Notes: generated by a model not told the origin, from the letters alone. A stretch of DNA of 36,510 bases from Fimenecus sp045632525 (GCA_045632525.1 JAZQWV010000035.1:1-36510); one strand, 5' to 3'. Positions 24,248 to 31,522 are shown, numbered from the stretch's first letter. Made by a program: numbers and translations.

Positions 24248-25468
24248 TTATTTACCAGCTTGCTTTGAATATTTGAGTCTGTAAACGAGATTCATAATTC
24301 TTGTTTCAACTGGGTTAATTGGTTTTGCTTTGCCATAGAGCTTTGTGCAAACTTGAATTTTAGCACCTTTGTTAGTGATAAATTCAATAGCGCCTGCATC
24401 AAATTCACTACCAGCCACACAAAGTGCACCGTTGTTATCAAGAAGAACTGCGTTTCTGCCTTTGAGAGCTTTAACTACCTTCTTTGATGTTGCAAGAGAG
24501 TTGTTAGGGTTATAACCTGCGTGTTTAACAGTAACACCAACAATCTGAGCAAAGTCATCAATCAATGGACGCATTGTTTTGCCCATCTTTGAACAAGCAA
24601 CTGTGAATGGGTCTTTTGTATGATAGATGAAGTTAACATCTTCGCGCTTTTTGTAAACTGCACGGTGAAGTTCAATTGATTCTGCACAGCCATCACCTGC
24701 GATAACATTACCTGTTGCAATGTCAATTCTTGTGATAGCACCATCACCATCAACAAGTGAGATATTGAACACTGAACCATCGCGTTCACTCTTACAAGCA
24801 GGGAATTCAGGTGCAGAGAGTGGCTTTTTAACGAAAGTATCAACAACATAGTCGTTGATAGATTCAAGACTATTTGCAACTGTGCCTGTAAGTGATTCAT
24901 ATTTTGTGATTACATACTGTTCGCAAATATCTTCAACACATTTCGCAACATTGAAAGCATCATCATAGTCAACACCCATACAAACTGCACCGTGATGAGC
25001 CATAACAGCAGCCTTTGAATCTGAACGAGTGATAGCGTCGATTACGCCTTTGCGAAGTTTCTTTGTGCCTGGAAGACCGTAAGATGCGATTGGAAGATTG
25101 CTTCCTACAACCTTTGCATTTTCACCGTCAATACCGTTGATATCCATACCAATAGCTGAAACGATTGAAGCATTAACCTGATGAGTATGAATAACAAATC
25201 CGATTTCAGGACGAAGCTTATAACAAGCTGCGTGAATACCTTTTTCACTTGATGGCTTGATTTCACCTTCATATTCAAGGTCTTCAATATTAACAAGCAC
25301 AATTTCTTCAGGTGTGAGTGTTTCATAAGCACGGCCACTTGGTGTGATTACGAACTGTGTATCACTGATTCTGCAAGAAATGTTACCCCATGTACGAGCG
25401 ATAAGACCTGATTCGATAAGCTCTTTACCAGCTTTGATAACAAGTTCTTTTGCTTGCATAATTTCCAT
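24248..25468 (-). CDS. Tandem-domain class II aldolase/adducin family protein
   Basis: The protein is 406 residues from the ATG at 25468. This start has GAGG 8 nt upstream; an in-frame GTG at 25477 overlaps the ribosome site. The first domain (about 1-190) has the fuculose-phosphate aldolase pattern: TWGNIS, TPSG, SSE (E75), HTH (94, 96) and AHHG (158-159), giving the acid and metal-binding histidines. A second, related domain (about 215-395) keeps ESIELHRAVY but has HTK in place of HTH and LLDNNGA in place of the AHHGA loop. It has probably lost its metal and acts structurally. Substrate is unknown, likely a sugar phosphate or aldehyde. It lies downstream of the aminotransferase gene. Confidence 0.85.
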   Translation of the reverse strand: MEIMQAKELVIKAGKELIESGLIARTWGNISCRISDTQFVITPSGRAYETLTPEEIVLVNIEDLEYEGEIKPSSEKGIHAACYKLRPEIGFVIHTHQVNASIVSAIGMDINGIDGENAKVVGSNLPIASYGLPGTKKLRKGVIDAITRSDSKAAVMAHHGAVCMGVDYDDAFNVAKCVEDICEQYVITKYESLTGTVANSLESINDYVVDTFVKKPLSAPEFPACKSERDGSVFNISLVDGDGAITRIDIATGNVIAGDGCAESIELHRAVYKKREDVNFIYHTKDPFTVACSKMGKTMRPLIDDFAQIVGVTVKHAGYNPNNSLATSKKVVKALKGRNAVLLDNNGALCVAGSEFDAGAIEFITNKGAKIQVCTKLYGKAKPINPVETRIMNLVYRLKYSKQAGK

Positions 25469-25493
25469 AATTTTCACCTCTTAAATAAGGATA

Positions 25494-25524
25494 AAAGGCG
25501 AGCGAAAGATAAGTTTCGCCCGCC
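25494..25524 (-). terminator. Terminator-like hairpin between the aminotransferase and aldolase genes
   Basis: Read on the minus strand, GGCGGGCGAAA pairs with TTTCGCTCGCC (one G-U), followed by TTTT. It would reduce read-through into the aldolase gene. No promoter is seen after it, so the aldolase probably depends on partial read-through. Confidence 0.65.
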
Positions 25525-25542
25525 AATAAAGTATAACCTGAA

Positions 25543-27030
25543 TTATTCAGCAGGTTTAACTGCAACATTTGCCAAAACTTTGTCGAAGCACTGAAGTGCT
25601 TGGTCAATCATCTTAGGTGTGTATGCAGCTGATGTGTAGAGACGGCTACCAGCAAGAGTAACAAGTCCTTCTGCCATGTAAGCAGCACCCATGTATTGCA
25701 TTTCTTTCTTTCTTTCGCTTGTTGCTGAAAGAACACCAGGAATTGTCCAAGGACGTTTCCAGTCAACAACATAGTGCATTGTACCAACTGTTTCAAGGTG
25801 GCAAACAGAACCTTCGTTCCATGCAACGAATGGAAGACCATATTTTGCGATGATTTCCTGAAGACCTGTTGTAAGTCTGTCACCCATTTCGCCAGCTTTC
25901 TGACATGCATTTTGCTTGTCGATTTCTTCAAGAGTGAAGTAACCTGCACAGCATGAAAGTGGGTTAGCAGTCATTGTACCGCCTGTAAATGCCTTCTTAA
26001 TCTTCATACCTGAATCATCAAGACCAGCACCAAGATATTTCATATATTCTTTCTTACCGCCGACACCACCAGCACCTGGATATCCACCAGCGATAACTTT
26101 ACCGAAGATTGTAAGGTCAGGAGAAACGCCGAAGTAACCCTGAGCACCAGCCATACCGATACGGAAACCTGTAACAACTTCATCGAATACGAGAAGAGCG
26201 CCATATTTACGGCAAAGTCTTTCAACGCCTTTGTTGAAGTCGTAATCAAGTGGAGTTGTACCACTTTCAGGACCGATTGGTTCAATAAATACAGCTGCTG
26301 TGCCGCCACGAAGAAGGTTAGCACGAAGCTTTCTTTCAAGGTCATCAAGGTCGCCTGGGAAGAATTCTTGAGTGTGTTTGAAGAGGTAAAGTGGAACACC
26401 ACTTGCCTGTGTGAATTTTGAACCAGGGACACGGATGCCATAACCGAGCTGGTCTGACCAACCGTGGTATGCACCACCCATTTTAAGGATGTTCTTCTTA
26501 CCTGTTGCAAGACGAGCAACACGAACTGCTGTCATACAAGCTTCAGTACCTGAACCCTGCATACGGAACATCTGAACTGTTTCAACGCTGTCAGAAATCT
26601 TCTTAGCGAGTTTGTATTCAAATTCGTGGAAAAGACCTGTTGAAGGACCACATGTGTTAAGAAGGTCGATAACCTGGTCACGAACTACTTTTGGGTTTGA
26701 ACCAAGAACTGTTGGACCACCTGCTTGAAGGAAGTCGAAGTATTTGTTGCCGTCAGCATCATAAAGATATGCGCCTTCTGCTTTTGTGAAAGCGAGAGGG
26801 AATGGATAGTTGAAAGCAAGGTTATGCTGAACCCCGCCAGGGATGATAGCTTTTGCTTCGTCAACTAATTCCTTTGACTTAACGCACTTTTTGCCATAGT
26901 ATTCTTCTTCATACTGTTTAAGAACTTCTGGCTTGATTGTGTAGATTGGCTTGCTGATAAGTTCATCAAGCTGTCTGTTGATAGCCGCAGCATCATGATA
27001 ATGAGTAATTGCGAATCTTGTATCTGCCAT
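25543..27030 (-). CDS. Class III PLP aminotransferase (glutamate-1-semialdehyde aminomutase-like)
   Basis: The protein is 495 residues from the ATG at 27030, fixed by GGAGGG 7 nt upstream; the longer frame starts inside that ribosome site. It has the class III fold pattern: IIPGGVQHN, DADGNKYFDF, the GSGTEA phosphate-binding turn, GAYHGWSD, AAVFIEPIGPESG and LLVFDEVVTGFR (Asp holding the PLP pyridine N). The Schiff-base lysine is in FGKVIAGGYPGAGGVGG. It resembles HemL but has an N-terminal extension of about 50 residues, and no haem genes are nearby, so it is more likely an amine or amino-acid aminotransferase. The neighbouring aldolase and alcohol dehydrogenase suggest a pathway that passes through an aldehyde. 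Substrate unknown. Confidence 0.88.
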   Translation of the reverse strand: MADTRFAITHYHDAAAINRQLDELISKPIYTIKPEVLKQYEEEYYGKKCVKSKELVDEAKAIIPGGVQHNLAFNYPFPLAFTKAEGAYLYDADGNKYFDFLQAGGPTVLGSNPKVVRDQVIDLLNTCGPSTGLFHEFEYKLAKKISDSVETVQMFRMQGSGTEACMTAVRVARLATGKKNILKMGGAYHGWSDQLGYGIRVPGSKFTQASGVPLYLFKHTQEFFPGDLDDLERKLRANLLRGGTAAVFIEPIGPESGTTPLDYDFNKGVERLCRKYGALLVFDEVVTGFRIGMAGAQGYFGVSPDLTIFGKVIAGGYPGAGGVGGKKEYMKYLGAGLDDSGMKIKKAFTGGTMTANPLSCCAGYFTLEEIDKQNACQKAGEMGDRLTTGLQEIIAKYGLPFVAWNEGSVCHLETVGTMHYVVDWKRPWTIPGVLSATSERKKEMQYMGAAYMAEGLVTLAGSRLYTSAAYTPKMIDQALQCFDKVLANVAVKPAE

Positions 27031-27097
27031 AAATTTACCCTCCATTTAATTTGGAATTTTAGAACTCACCTATTAAGGTGGATAATCGTTCATACTA

Positions 27098-27125
27098 ATT
27101 ATAGCACTTATTTTTGCTATGTCAA
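27098..27125 (-). promoter_or_regulatory. Promoter of the aminotransferase gene
   Basis: On the minus strand, a consensus TTGACA (27125-27120), a 16-bp spacer and a consensus TATAAT (27103-27098). This is one of the strongest promoters in the window. A small CACC/GGTG hairpin lies in the leader. Confidence 0.8.
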
Positions 27126-27202
27126 ACCTTTTTTGTAAAATTATGTTATTGAATAGATAATAATTAACTATAACCATAAAAATTGCGTAAAATCAAGGCT
27201 GA

Positions 27203-27358
27203 TTTAGATAAAAAACATCTAAACAATAAAAATCAAAGGCTTTTACAATAACAAAAAGCCGTCTTTTTTGTAAAAACTATACAATGGAAAAGACGGTTTT
27301 ATATGATTAATATAGAATTTTTAGATTTTAAGCTATATTTAGATAGGAATTATCTAAA
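27203..27358 (-). other. Hairpin-rich gap with a repeated TTTAGAT/ATCTAAA dyad and terminator
   Basis: This AT-rich gap between the alcohol dehydrogenase and aminotransferase genes has TTTAGAT...ATCTAAA inverted repeats at 27203-27223 and 27338-27358. Between them a 13-bp stem (27255-27267 with 27288-27300, loop 20 nt) is followed on the minus strand by a T run and is the likely terminator of the dehydrogenase gene. A second stem, GGCTTTT (27238-27244) with AAAAGCC (27254-27260), overlaps it and cannot form at the same time. No reading frame is evident. Confidence 0.55.
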
Positions 27359-27360
27359 CA

Positions 27361-28473
27361 CTATTTTTGAAACAACTTTTGAACTAAATTTCCTGCATCT
27401 TTGTTGTTGAAGTCAGTAGGCGAGTTCTTAAAGTTTTTAAGAGTTGCCCATCGTTCTACATAATTAGCAATTTGTTTTTCAGAAACATGGAAATCAAAAG
27501 AACAAAATTCAGAGAACAATGTATTCAACGCATCAAAGTCAGTATTCATTGCACCCATCAATTCTTTATAGAGCACAGCGTCTGCTTTTTCTGCTTCTTT
27601 AAGATATTGTGGAAGAAAAACAGCGCAAGCAAGACCGTGTGGCACGCAGAAATCTTCGGTGAGTGCATAACCCATTCCGTGAGGGAAGCCTGTGCCACCT
27701 TTGTTGAGAGCGAATCCAGCATAAAGCGATGCAAAATAAAGAATGTCTCTTTCTTCTGCATTTGGTAATTCTTTTGTGTTGTGCATTTTTTCAAGTAACG
27801 GGTAAATTAATTTAACCGATAAGAGTGAAAATTGTTTTGACAAGAAATCGGCTCTTGGTGAGAACATTGACTCAATTGCATGGCAAAGAGCATCAAGCGC
27901 AGTTGAAACTGTTACACTAAATGGCATGGAATATGTATATTTGGCATCGGCAATTACATATTTAGCATAATAGTTTTTGCCACCGATACTTTGCTTTCTG
28001 CCGTCTTTTCTTGTAAGCACAGAAACGCCTGAAACTTCACTACCTGTGCCGGATGTTGTACCAATAAGCACCAAAGGTAATGGAGGATTCTCTACGGTTG
28101 CAGTATAAATATCATCATCAACAATCTGGTCGTTAGTTGCATAAACACAAACTGCTTTTGCTGCATCCAATGGCGAGCCACCACCGATACCAACAACAAA
28201 ATCTGCATTTATATCTCTTGCCAACTTACCACCATTATAGCAGTCAACAGTTAAAGGGTTTTCTGTGATTTTATCATATATTTCATACTCGATATTCAGC
28301 TCGTTAAAAAGATTTATTATATCATCAAGCGCACCTGATTTTTTAGCAGATGTTTTTCCTGTGACAAAAAGGCATTTTTTACCCAAGTCAGAGAATATTG
28401 CTTTGTTCTGATTCAAAACATCATTACCACTTAAAATATTAACAGGCATATAAAAATTGAAACCACAATTCAT
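27361..28473 (-). CDS. Iron-type alcohol dehydrogenase
   Basis: The protein is 370 residues from the ATG at 28473, chosen because AAGGA lies about 10 nt upstream while the two earlier ATGs (28491, 28482) overlap or precede that site. The N-terminal dinucleotide domain has VGIGGGSPLDAAKA, then GTTSGTGSEVS. The metal domain has DALCHAIES and GFPHGMGYALTEDFCVPHG, giving the Asp and His ligands of group III (iron) alcohol dehydrogenases. It reduces an aldehyde with NAD(P)H or oxidises an alcohol. It is likely part of the same route as the aminotransferase and aldolase, though it has its own promoter. Substrate unknown. Confidence 0.9.
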   Translation of the reverse strand: MNCGFNFYMPVNILSGNDVLNQNKAIFSDLGKKCLFVTGKTSAKKSGALDDIINLFNELNIEYEIYDKITENPLTVDCYNGGKLARDINADFVVGIGGGSPLDAAKAVCVYATNDQIVDDDIYTATVENPPLPLVLIGTTSGTGSEVSGVSVLTRKDGRKQSIGGKNYYAKYVIADAKYTYSMPFSVTVSTALDALCHAIESMFSPRADFLSKQFSLLSVKLIYPLLEKMHNTKELPNAEERDILYFASLYAGFALNKGGTGFPHGMGYALTEDFCVPHGLACAVFLPQYLKEAEKADAVLYKELMGAMNTDFDALNTLFSEFCSFDFHVSEKQIANYVERWATLKNFKNSPTDFNNKDAGNLVQKLFQK

Positions 28474-28500
28474 ATATATCATTCCTTTCATTAATATTCT

Positions 28501-28529
28501 ATCATAAATTTAGAATAAAAGCAAAGCAA
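28501..28529 (-). promoter_or_regulatory. Possible promoter of the alcohol dehydrogenase gene
   Basis: On the minus strand, TTGCTT (28529-28524), a 17-bp spacer and TATGAT (28506-28501). The -35 overlaps the end of the upstream terminator. Moderate match. Confidence 0.5.
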
Positions 28530-28562
28530 AACTCCCTGCCGAACTAGTCGACAGGGAGTTTT
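28528..28562 (-). terminator. Intrinsic terminator of the small minus-strand unit
   Basis: AAAACTCCCTG pairs with CAGGGAGTTTT (28528-28538 and 28552-28562, 11 bp). On the minus strand it is followed by a T-rich tail. It lies just before the alcohol dehydrogenase promoter and has no plus-strand gene upstream, so it most likely ends, or attenuates, the transcript starting near 28887. Confidence 0.8.
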
Positions 28563-28624
28563 ATTTATGAGAAAAATTATTATGACCTATTTAAGCGACT
28601 TGAAAATCAAGTCTATATATTAAA

Positions 28625-28722
28625 AATTCTTGTGGGTGGGAAAATAGGGATTGGTGTTATACTTTATGAAAAAGGAAAGGGAAAATTTGTTGGGGATTGG
28701 AAAAACCCACCGCACAAGAATT
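28625..28722 (-). other. 98-nt structured element with a 16-bp terminal inverted repeat
   Basis: AATTCTTGTG and GGTGGG (28625-28640) pair with CCCACC and CACAAGAATT (28706-28711, 28713-28722), with a single unpaired G at 28712. The interior is purine-rich on the plus strand with two GGGATTGG repeats. It lies in the minus-strand transcript between the small ORF and the terminator. It may be a 3' RNA structure or a small miniature inverted-repeat element. No target-site duplication is evident. Confidence 0.6.
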
Positions 28723-28747
28723 GTTGACAACTAAAGGAAATGAATGT

Positions 28748-28861
28748 TCAGTTGAACTGAATGTTAAGTAACTGAACTGCTTTGAGCAAAGAACTGAAAG
28801 AAAACTTTTCGCTAATCAATTCTCTAGCGATTCTTTCTTGCTCGAAACTAGAAATGAACAT
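28748..28861 (-). CDS. Small protein of 37 residues (unrecognised)
   Basis: On the minus strand an ATG at 28861 opens a 37-codon frame ending in TGA at 28748-28750. It is preceded by a perfect AAAGGAG ribosome site at 9-nt spacing and a promoter with 17-bp spacing (28894-28922). The product starts MFISSFEQERIARELISEKF and is mostly helical and amphipathic, with no signal peptide or membrane helix, so it does not look like a hydrophobic type I toxin. The stop codon lies in a perfect 15-bp palindrome (28747-28761). It could be a regulatory small protein or a leader peptide for the downstream dehydrogenase. The expression signals are stronger than for many annotated genes. Confidence 0.6.
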   Translation of the reverse strand: MFISSFEQERIARELISEKFSFSSLLKAVQLLNIQFN

Positions 28862-28893
28862 TACTTGTTTCTCCTTTATTCTGTTGTGGCTAT

Positions 28894-28922
28894 ATAATAA
28901 CACTAAAAAAACAAAAAGTCAA
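28894..28922 (-). promoter_or_regulatory. Promoter of the small minus-strand gene
   Basis: On the minus strand, TTGACT (28922-28917), a 17-bp spacer and TATTAT (28899-28894). The start near 28887 leaves a 25-nt leader with the ribosome site. Confidence 0.75.
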
Positions 28923-28928
28923 GTGTTT

Positions 28929-28971
28929 TTGCACAACAAAGTTTGTAAATGTTTGTGCAACTTGCACAAAC
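28929..28971. promoter_or_regulatory. Operator-like palindrome cluster
   Basis: GTTTGTGCAA (28951-28960) and TTGCACAAAC (28962-28971) form a perfect palindrome with one central base. A further half-site, TTGCACAA, lies at 28929-28936. It is placed just upstream of the -35 of the small minus-strand gene and about 240 bp before padR, as expected for a dimeric regulator. Confidence 0.55.
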
Positions 28972-28984
28972 GAGCAACTTGGGC

Positions 28985-29207
28985 ATTTGTTTACAATAAA
29001 CTCTAAACTGTTTATCTGGATTTTAAATTTTTATGCAGATTTAACAAAAACAGAAAAGATTTTAACTTTTTTGAGAAATTTTTATTTGTTAGACAATTTA
29101 AAACTATAAAAAACTTTGTGCAAATTTTTATAAAAAATTTTAAAATATTTTATTTTTATAGAAAAAGACTATATTTGTAAACAAACTATTAAATTTTAAA
29201 AACTATC
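28985..29207. other. AT-rich gap with no recognisable gene
   Basis: A very AT-rich stretch of mainly A and T runs. I see no credible reading frame, RNA gene or repeat. It may be a curved upstream region of the padR promoter. Confidence 0.5.
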
Positions 29208-29236
29208 TTGCAATACATAATAGTATGTGCTAATAT
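29208..29236 (+). promoter_or_regulatory. padR promoter with an internal dyad (autoregulation)
   Basis: TTGCAA (29208-29213), a 17-bp spacer and TAATAT (29231-29236). The spacer holds ACATA (29215-29219), 4 nt, TATGT (29224-29228), the type of dyad bound by PadR proteins, which usually repress their own operon. Confidence 0.65.
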
Positions 29237-29289
29237 ATTATTGTAAACTGGTGAAAAACTATATACATATTATATAAAGGAGGGCGCTT

Positions 29290-29601
29290 ATGAATACGCA
29301 GTTCAAAAAAGGCGTGCTTGAACTTTGTGCACTAACATTGCTGTTAGAAGAAGATAAATATGGCTATGAGCTTGCGGATATGCTAGGCAAAAAAATGACC
29401 GTGTCAGAGGGTAGCGTTTATCCAATGCTTAAACGATTGCAGACAGACGGATATTTTGAAACTTATCTCAAAGAGTCGCCCAATGGACCTGCAAGAAAAT
29501 ATTATCGTATAACAATCAGTGGCAAACAGCGTCAGGCAATGCTGCTTAGACAATGGACGGAGTTCACAAACCAAGTCAACTCGTTTTTTGAGGGGGTATA
29601 A
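29290..29601 (+). CDS. PadR-family transcriptional regulator
   Basis: The 103-residue winged-helix protein has the compact PadR pattern: FKKGVLELCALTLLLEEDKYGYELADML (recognition region), SVYPMLKRLQTDGYFETY and the wing GPARKYYRITISGKQ, ending in a short dimerisation helix. It is of the short PadR-s2 (LmrR-like) class, which often senses small hydrophobic molecules and represses a linked operon. It is 2 bp from the DUF1700 gene, the common Firmicute pair, and has a suitable dyad in its promoter. An AAGGAGG ribosome site precedes it. Confidence 0.93.
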   Translation: MNTQFKKGVLELCALTLLLEEDKYGYELADMLGKKMTVSEGSVYPMLKRLQTDGYFETYLKESPNGPARKYYRITISGKQRQAMLLRQWTEFTNQVNSFFEGV

Positions 29602-29603
29602 AT

Positions 29604-30092
29604 ATGAATAAGATAGATTTTTTGAATGAGCTTTATTATTATCTCGGGCCTTTACCGAAAAAAGAAAAAGAAGAAATAATTGCAGATTTTCGCGAGCATT
29701 TCCGTGAGGGTGCGTTGGCAGGCAAAACTGACGAGCAAATCTGCAACGAACTTGGAACACCATTTGAATGTGCAAAACAATATGTTGGCGATGCAATTGA
29801 GCAAAAGACAGTAACACCTGATGGTAAAAAGAAGCATAGCAAAACATTCTGGACAGTCGCACTAGTGTGGAATATAGTCCAAGCATTTGTTTCAATACCT
29901 ATTACATTTGGTTTGTTCCTTGCAGGCGCAATAATGATTGTTGCGTTTTGTTTTATCGTACCAGCAGTAGCATCAACTGCATTTCTCGTGTTTGCAATCG
30001 CATCAACATCCGCAGTTATTTGCCTTGCAGTTATCACATTGCTCTGGGCAATAATCGAAATCAAATTCTGCATTGAAAAAATTAACAAGTAA
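29604..30092 (+). CDS. DUF1700 (HAAS domain) membrane protein
   Basis: The 162-residue protein starts with a HAAS-type domain (MNKIDFLNELYYYLGPLPKKEKEEIIADFREHF, then GKTDEQICNELGTPFECA, about 1-60), a helical module that often follows PadR regulators. Two or three membrane helices follow at about 85-150. Its role is not known; PadR/DUF1700 pairs are linked to envelope stress responses. Co-transcribed with padR. Confidence 0.88.
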   Translation: MNKIDFLNELYYYLGPLPKKEKEEIIADFREHFREGALAGKTDEQICNELGTPFECAKQYVGDAIEQKTVTPDGKKKHSKTFWTVALVWNIVQAFVSIPITFGLFLAGAIMIVAFCFIVPAVASTAFLVFAIASTSAVICLAVITLLWAIIEIKFCIEKINK

Positions 30093-30101
30093 GGAGAGAT
30101 A

Positions 30102-30293
30102 ATGATGAAAAAAGCATTGATAGCATTTGTTGTTCTTTTTGTGATTTCACTCTTTACAGCAATCGTGAGTTTTTTAGTTTGCGGTGGCGAACTCATAAAA
30201 ACTGGTGTTGAGTATGGTGTTGAAGCATACAGAGAATACAAAGCAGAAAAAGATACTCAAAATGACATAATGGCAATGATTGAAATGCCATAG
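30102..30293 (+). CDS. Small single-pass membrane protein
   Basis: The 63-residue protein has one hydrophobic segment (about 4-28, ALIAFVVLFVISLFTAIVSF) and a charged tail rich in Glu, Lys and Tyr. AAGGAGAG precedes tandem ATG codons at 30102 and 30105, so the exact start is uncertain by one residue. No family recognised. It lies inside the PadR operon, 9 bp after the DUF1700 gene, which supports it as a real gene. Confidence 0.75.
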   Translation: MMKKALIAFVVLFVISLFTAIVSFLVCGGELIKTGVEYGVEAYREYKAEKDTQNDIMAMIEMP

Positions 30294-30308
30294 CTTGGGA
30301 GTCGGGGT

Positions 30309-30971
30309 ATGGAAATTTCTTTTTATAATGAAAGACTATTCAAAGTTTTTGTCGAAGTCAATGGTGTTGAATATGTGATTAAACCTAACGATACGATAGT
30401 TGTGCATTGTGCATCAGAAGTTCCAACGGTGATAAAGTTATCTCGCAAAATGAAGAGCTTTGCGGTGTTAAACCCATTCAGTTGGGACAGTGCATTTGTG
30501 ATGGGCTTTGAGAGTTTCACAACACTAATCTTAACTTCAACTTACACATTGAATTTCACTGGAAGTGGTGCACAACATTTCACAATTAAAGATGACCGGT
30601 TTAATTGTGATAAGTATTATCAATACGAAAGATTGATTCTTGATGACCCAATCATAAAGAATAACTGCACTTATGAAATAACAAGAAAGAAAAAGATAAA
30701 GAAGAGAGTAAAACTATTTAATGCCTATACTATTATTGCTTTGTTAGCATTAGCTTTCGTTGCTTCTGCCGTTATACCAGAGTGGGAAAACTTAAAAACA
30801 GGGACAATGAATTTCTCTGATTTAGACAGTGATTTTCTTGAAGGAATAGTACTGTTTATCTGGTCTCTTTTAGGTAAAGTAAGAGTTTTGAAAAGATATA
30901 AAAAAGCAACAGACATTAAACATATTCAAGATTGTTTTAATGGAAATATTGAAGAATATAAAGAAAAGTGA
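30309..30971 (+). CDS. Membrane protein of unknown function
   Basis: I do not recognise this 220-residue protein. The N-terminal two thirds are beta-rich (VFVEVNGVEYVIKPNDTIVV and similar strands). A membrane helix lies at about 140-157 (IIALLALAFVASAVIP), a second hydrophobic stretch at about 178-190, and a basic C-terminal tail follows. The strand-rich part could be an extra-membrane sensory domain. It lies between the small membrane protein and pspC in the PadR operon. Confidence 0.75.
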   Translation: MEISFYNERLFKVFVEVNGVEYVIKPNDTIVVHCASEVPTVIKLSRKMKSFAVLNPFSWDSAFVMGFESFTTLILTSTYTLNFTGSGAQHFTIKDDRFNCDKYYQYERLILDDPIIKNNCTYEITRKKKIKKRVKLFNAYTIIALLALAFVASAVIPEWENLKTGTMNFSDLDSDFLEGIVLFIWSLLGKVRVLKRYKKATDIKHIQDCFNGNIEEYKEK

Positions 30972-31004
30972 TAAAATATAAAAAACGAAAAAGGAGAAAT
31001 TAAA

Positions 31005-31253
31005 ATGTTTAAAGAAAAGAAACTTTATAGAAGCACAAATAAAATGATTGGTGGCGTTTGCGCTGGTATCGCAGAATATTTCGATATCGACCCAACAATC
31101 GTGAGAATTGTTTATGCACTCTTCTCACTCTTTACAGCAGGATTCTGCGGTACACTCGTTTACATTATTCTTTTGGTAATCATTCCACAACGCCCATTCC
31201 CAGATTATCAATATAACGAATACGAAGAAAACAGAACAAATGATAATCAATAA
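31005..31253 (+). CDS. PspC-domain protein
   Basis: The 82-residue protein is a single PspC domain: KKLYRSTNKMIGGVCAGIAEYFDIDPTIVRI, with the GGVCAGIAEYF signature, followed by a membrane helix and VIIPQRPFP. PspC domains occur in phage-shock and envelope stress systems. Here it ends the PadR operon, supporting an envelope-stress theme. An AAAGGAG ribosome site precedes it. Confidence 0.93.
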   Translation: MFKEKKLYRSTNKMIGGVCAGIAEYFDIDPTIVRIVYALFSLFTAGFCGTLVYIILLVIIPQRPFPDYQYNEYEENRTNDNQ

Positions 31254-31258
31254 AAGCA

Positions 31259-31300
31259 AAAACGGAAAGTGTCAAACAGCACTTTCCGTTTTATTTTTTT
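31259..31300. terminator. Terminator between converging pspC and XRE genes
   Basis: AAAACGGAAAGTG (31259-31271) and CACTTTCCGTTTT (31280-31292) form a 13-bp stem followed by a run of T to 31300. The XRE gene end (31291) overlaps it, so it may also act on the minus strand, where A-rich sequence follows the stem. Confidence 0.85.
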
Positions 31301-31497
31301 AAAGTGATTCCTAAAATATAATCGGCAGAGACATTATAAAACTCACAAAGCTTAATCAGATGATGAATGGGCAACTCGTTTGCGCCACGCTCATATCGGG
31401 CATACATAGTTTGTGATGTCCCCAAATATTCAGCAATTTGTGCTTGCGTCAAATCTCTGTCTTCACGCAAATCTCGAATAGTTTTGATGTATTTCAT
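31291..31497 (-). CDS. XRE-family helix-turn-helix regulator
   Basis: The 68-residue protein is one HTH_3 domain: IRDLREDRDLTQAQIAEYLGTSQTMYARYERGANELP, then LIKLCEFYNVSADYILG. Such minimal repressors bind short dyads. The gap to the divergent BspA-like gene holds AGTAAA, 4 nt, TTTACT (31523-31538) next to a TATAAT-like -10 for this gene. A role in self-repression and possibly in control of the neighbour is likely. Confidence 0.92.
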   Translation of the reverse strand: MKYIKTIRDLREDRDLTQAQIAEYLGTSQTMYARYERGANELPIHHLIKLCEFYNVSADYILGITLKK

Positions 31498-31522
31498 TTA
31501 TATCACCAAGTTGATTATATCA

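Noticed and set aside
25543..27030. True HemL (glutamate-1-semialdehyde aminomutase) for haem synthesis
   Set aside because: N-terminal extension, altered lysine-loop context and absence of other tetrapyrrole genes nearby make a different aminotransferase more likely.
28625..28722. T-box, 6S RNA or mraZ operator
   Set aside because: No AGGGUGGNACCGCG T-box core in either strand, no central-bubble 6S layout, and GTGGG-like units are not in the regular spaced array of an mraZ operator.
28782..29006. 74-codon plus-strand frame in the gap before padR
   Set aside because: No ribosome site and antisense to the better supported minus-strand small gene and its promoter.
29639..30241. 200-residue minus-strand open frame over the DUF1700 gene
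   Set aside because: It lies antisense to a clear DUF1700 and small-protein operon, has no ribosome site, and its composition (Ile/Ala/Thr-rich) is that of a reverse shadow.
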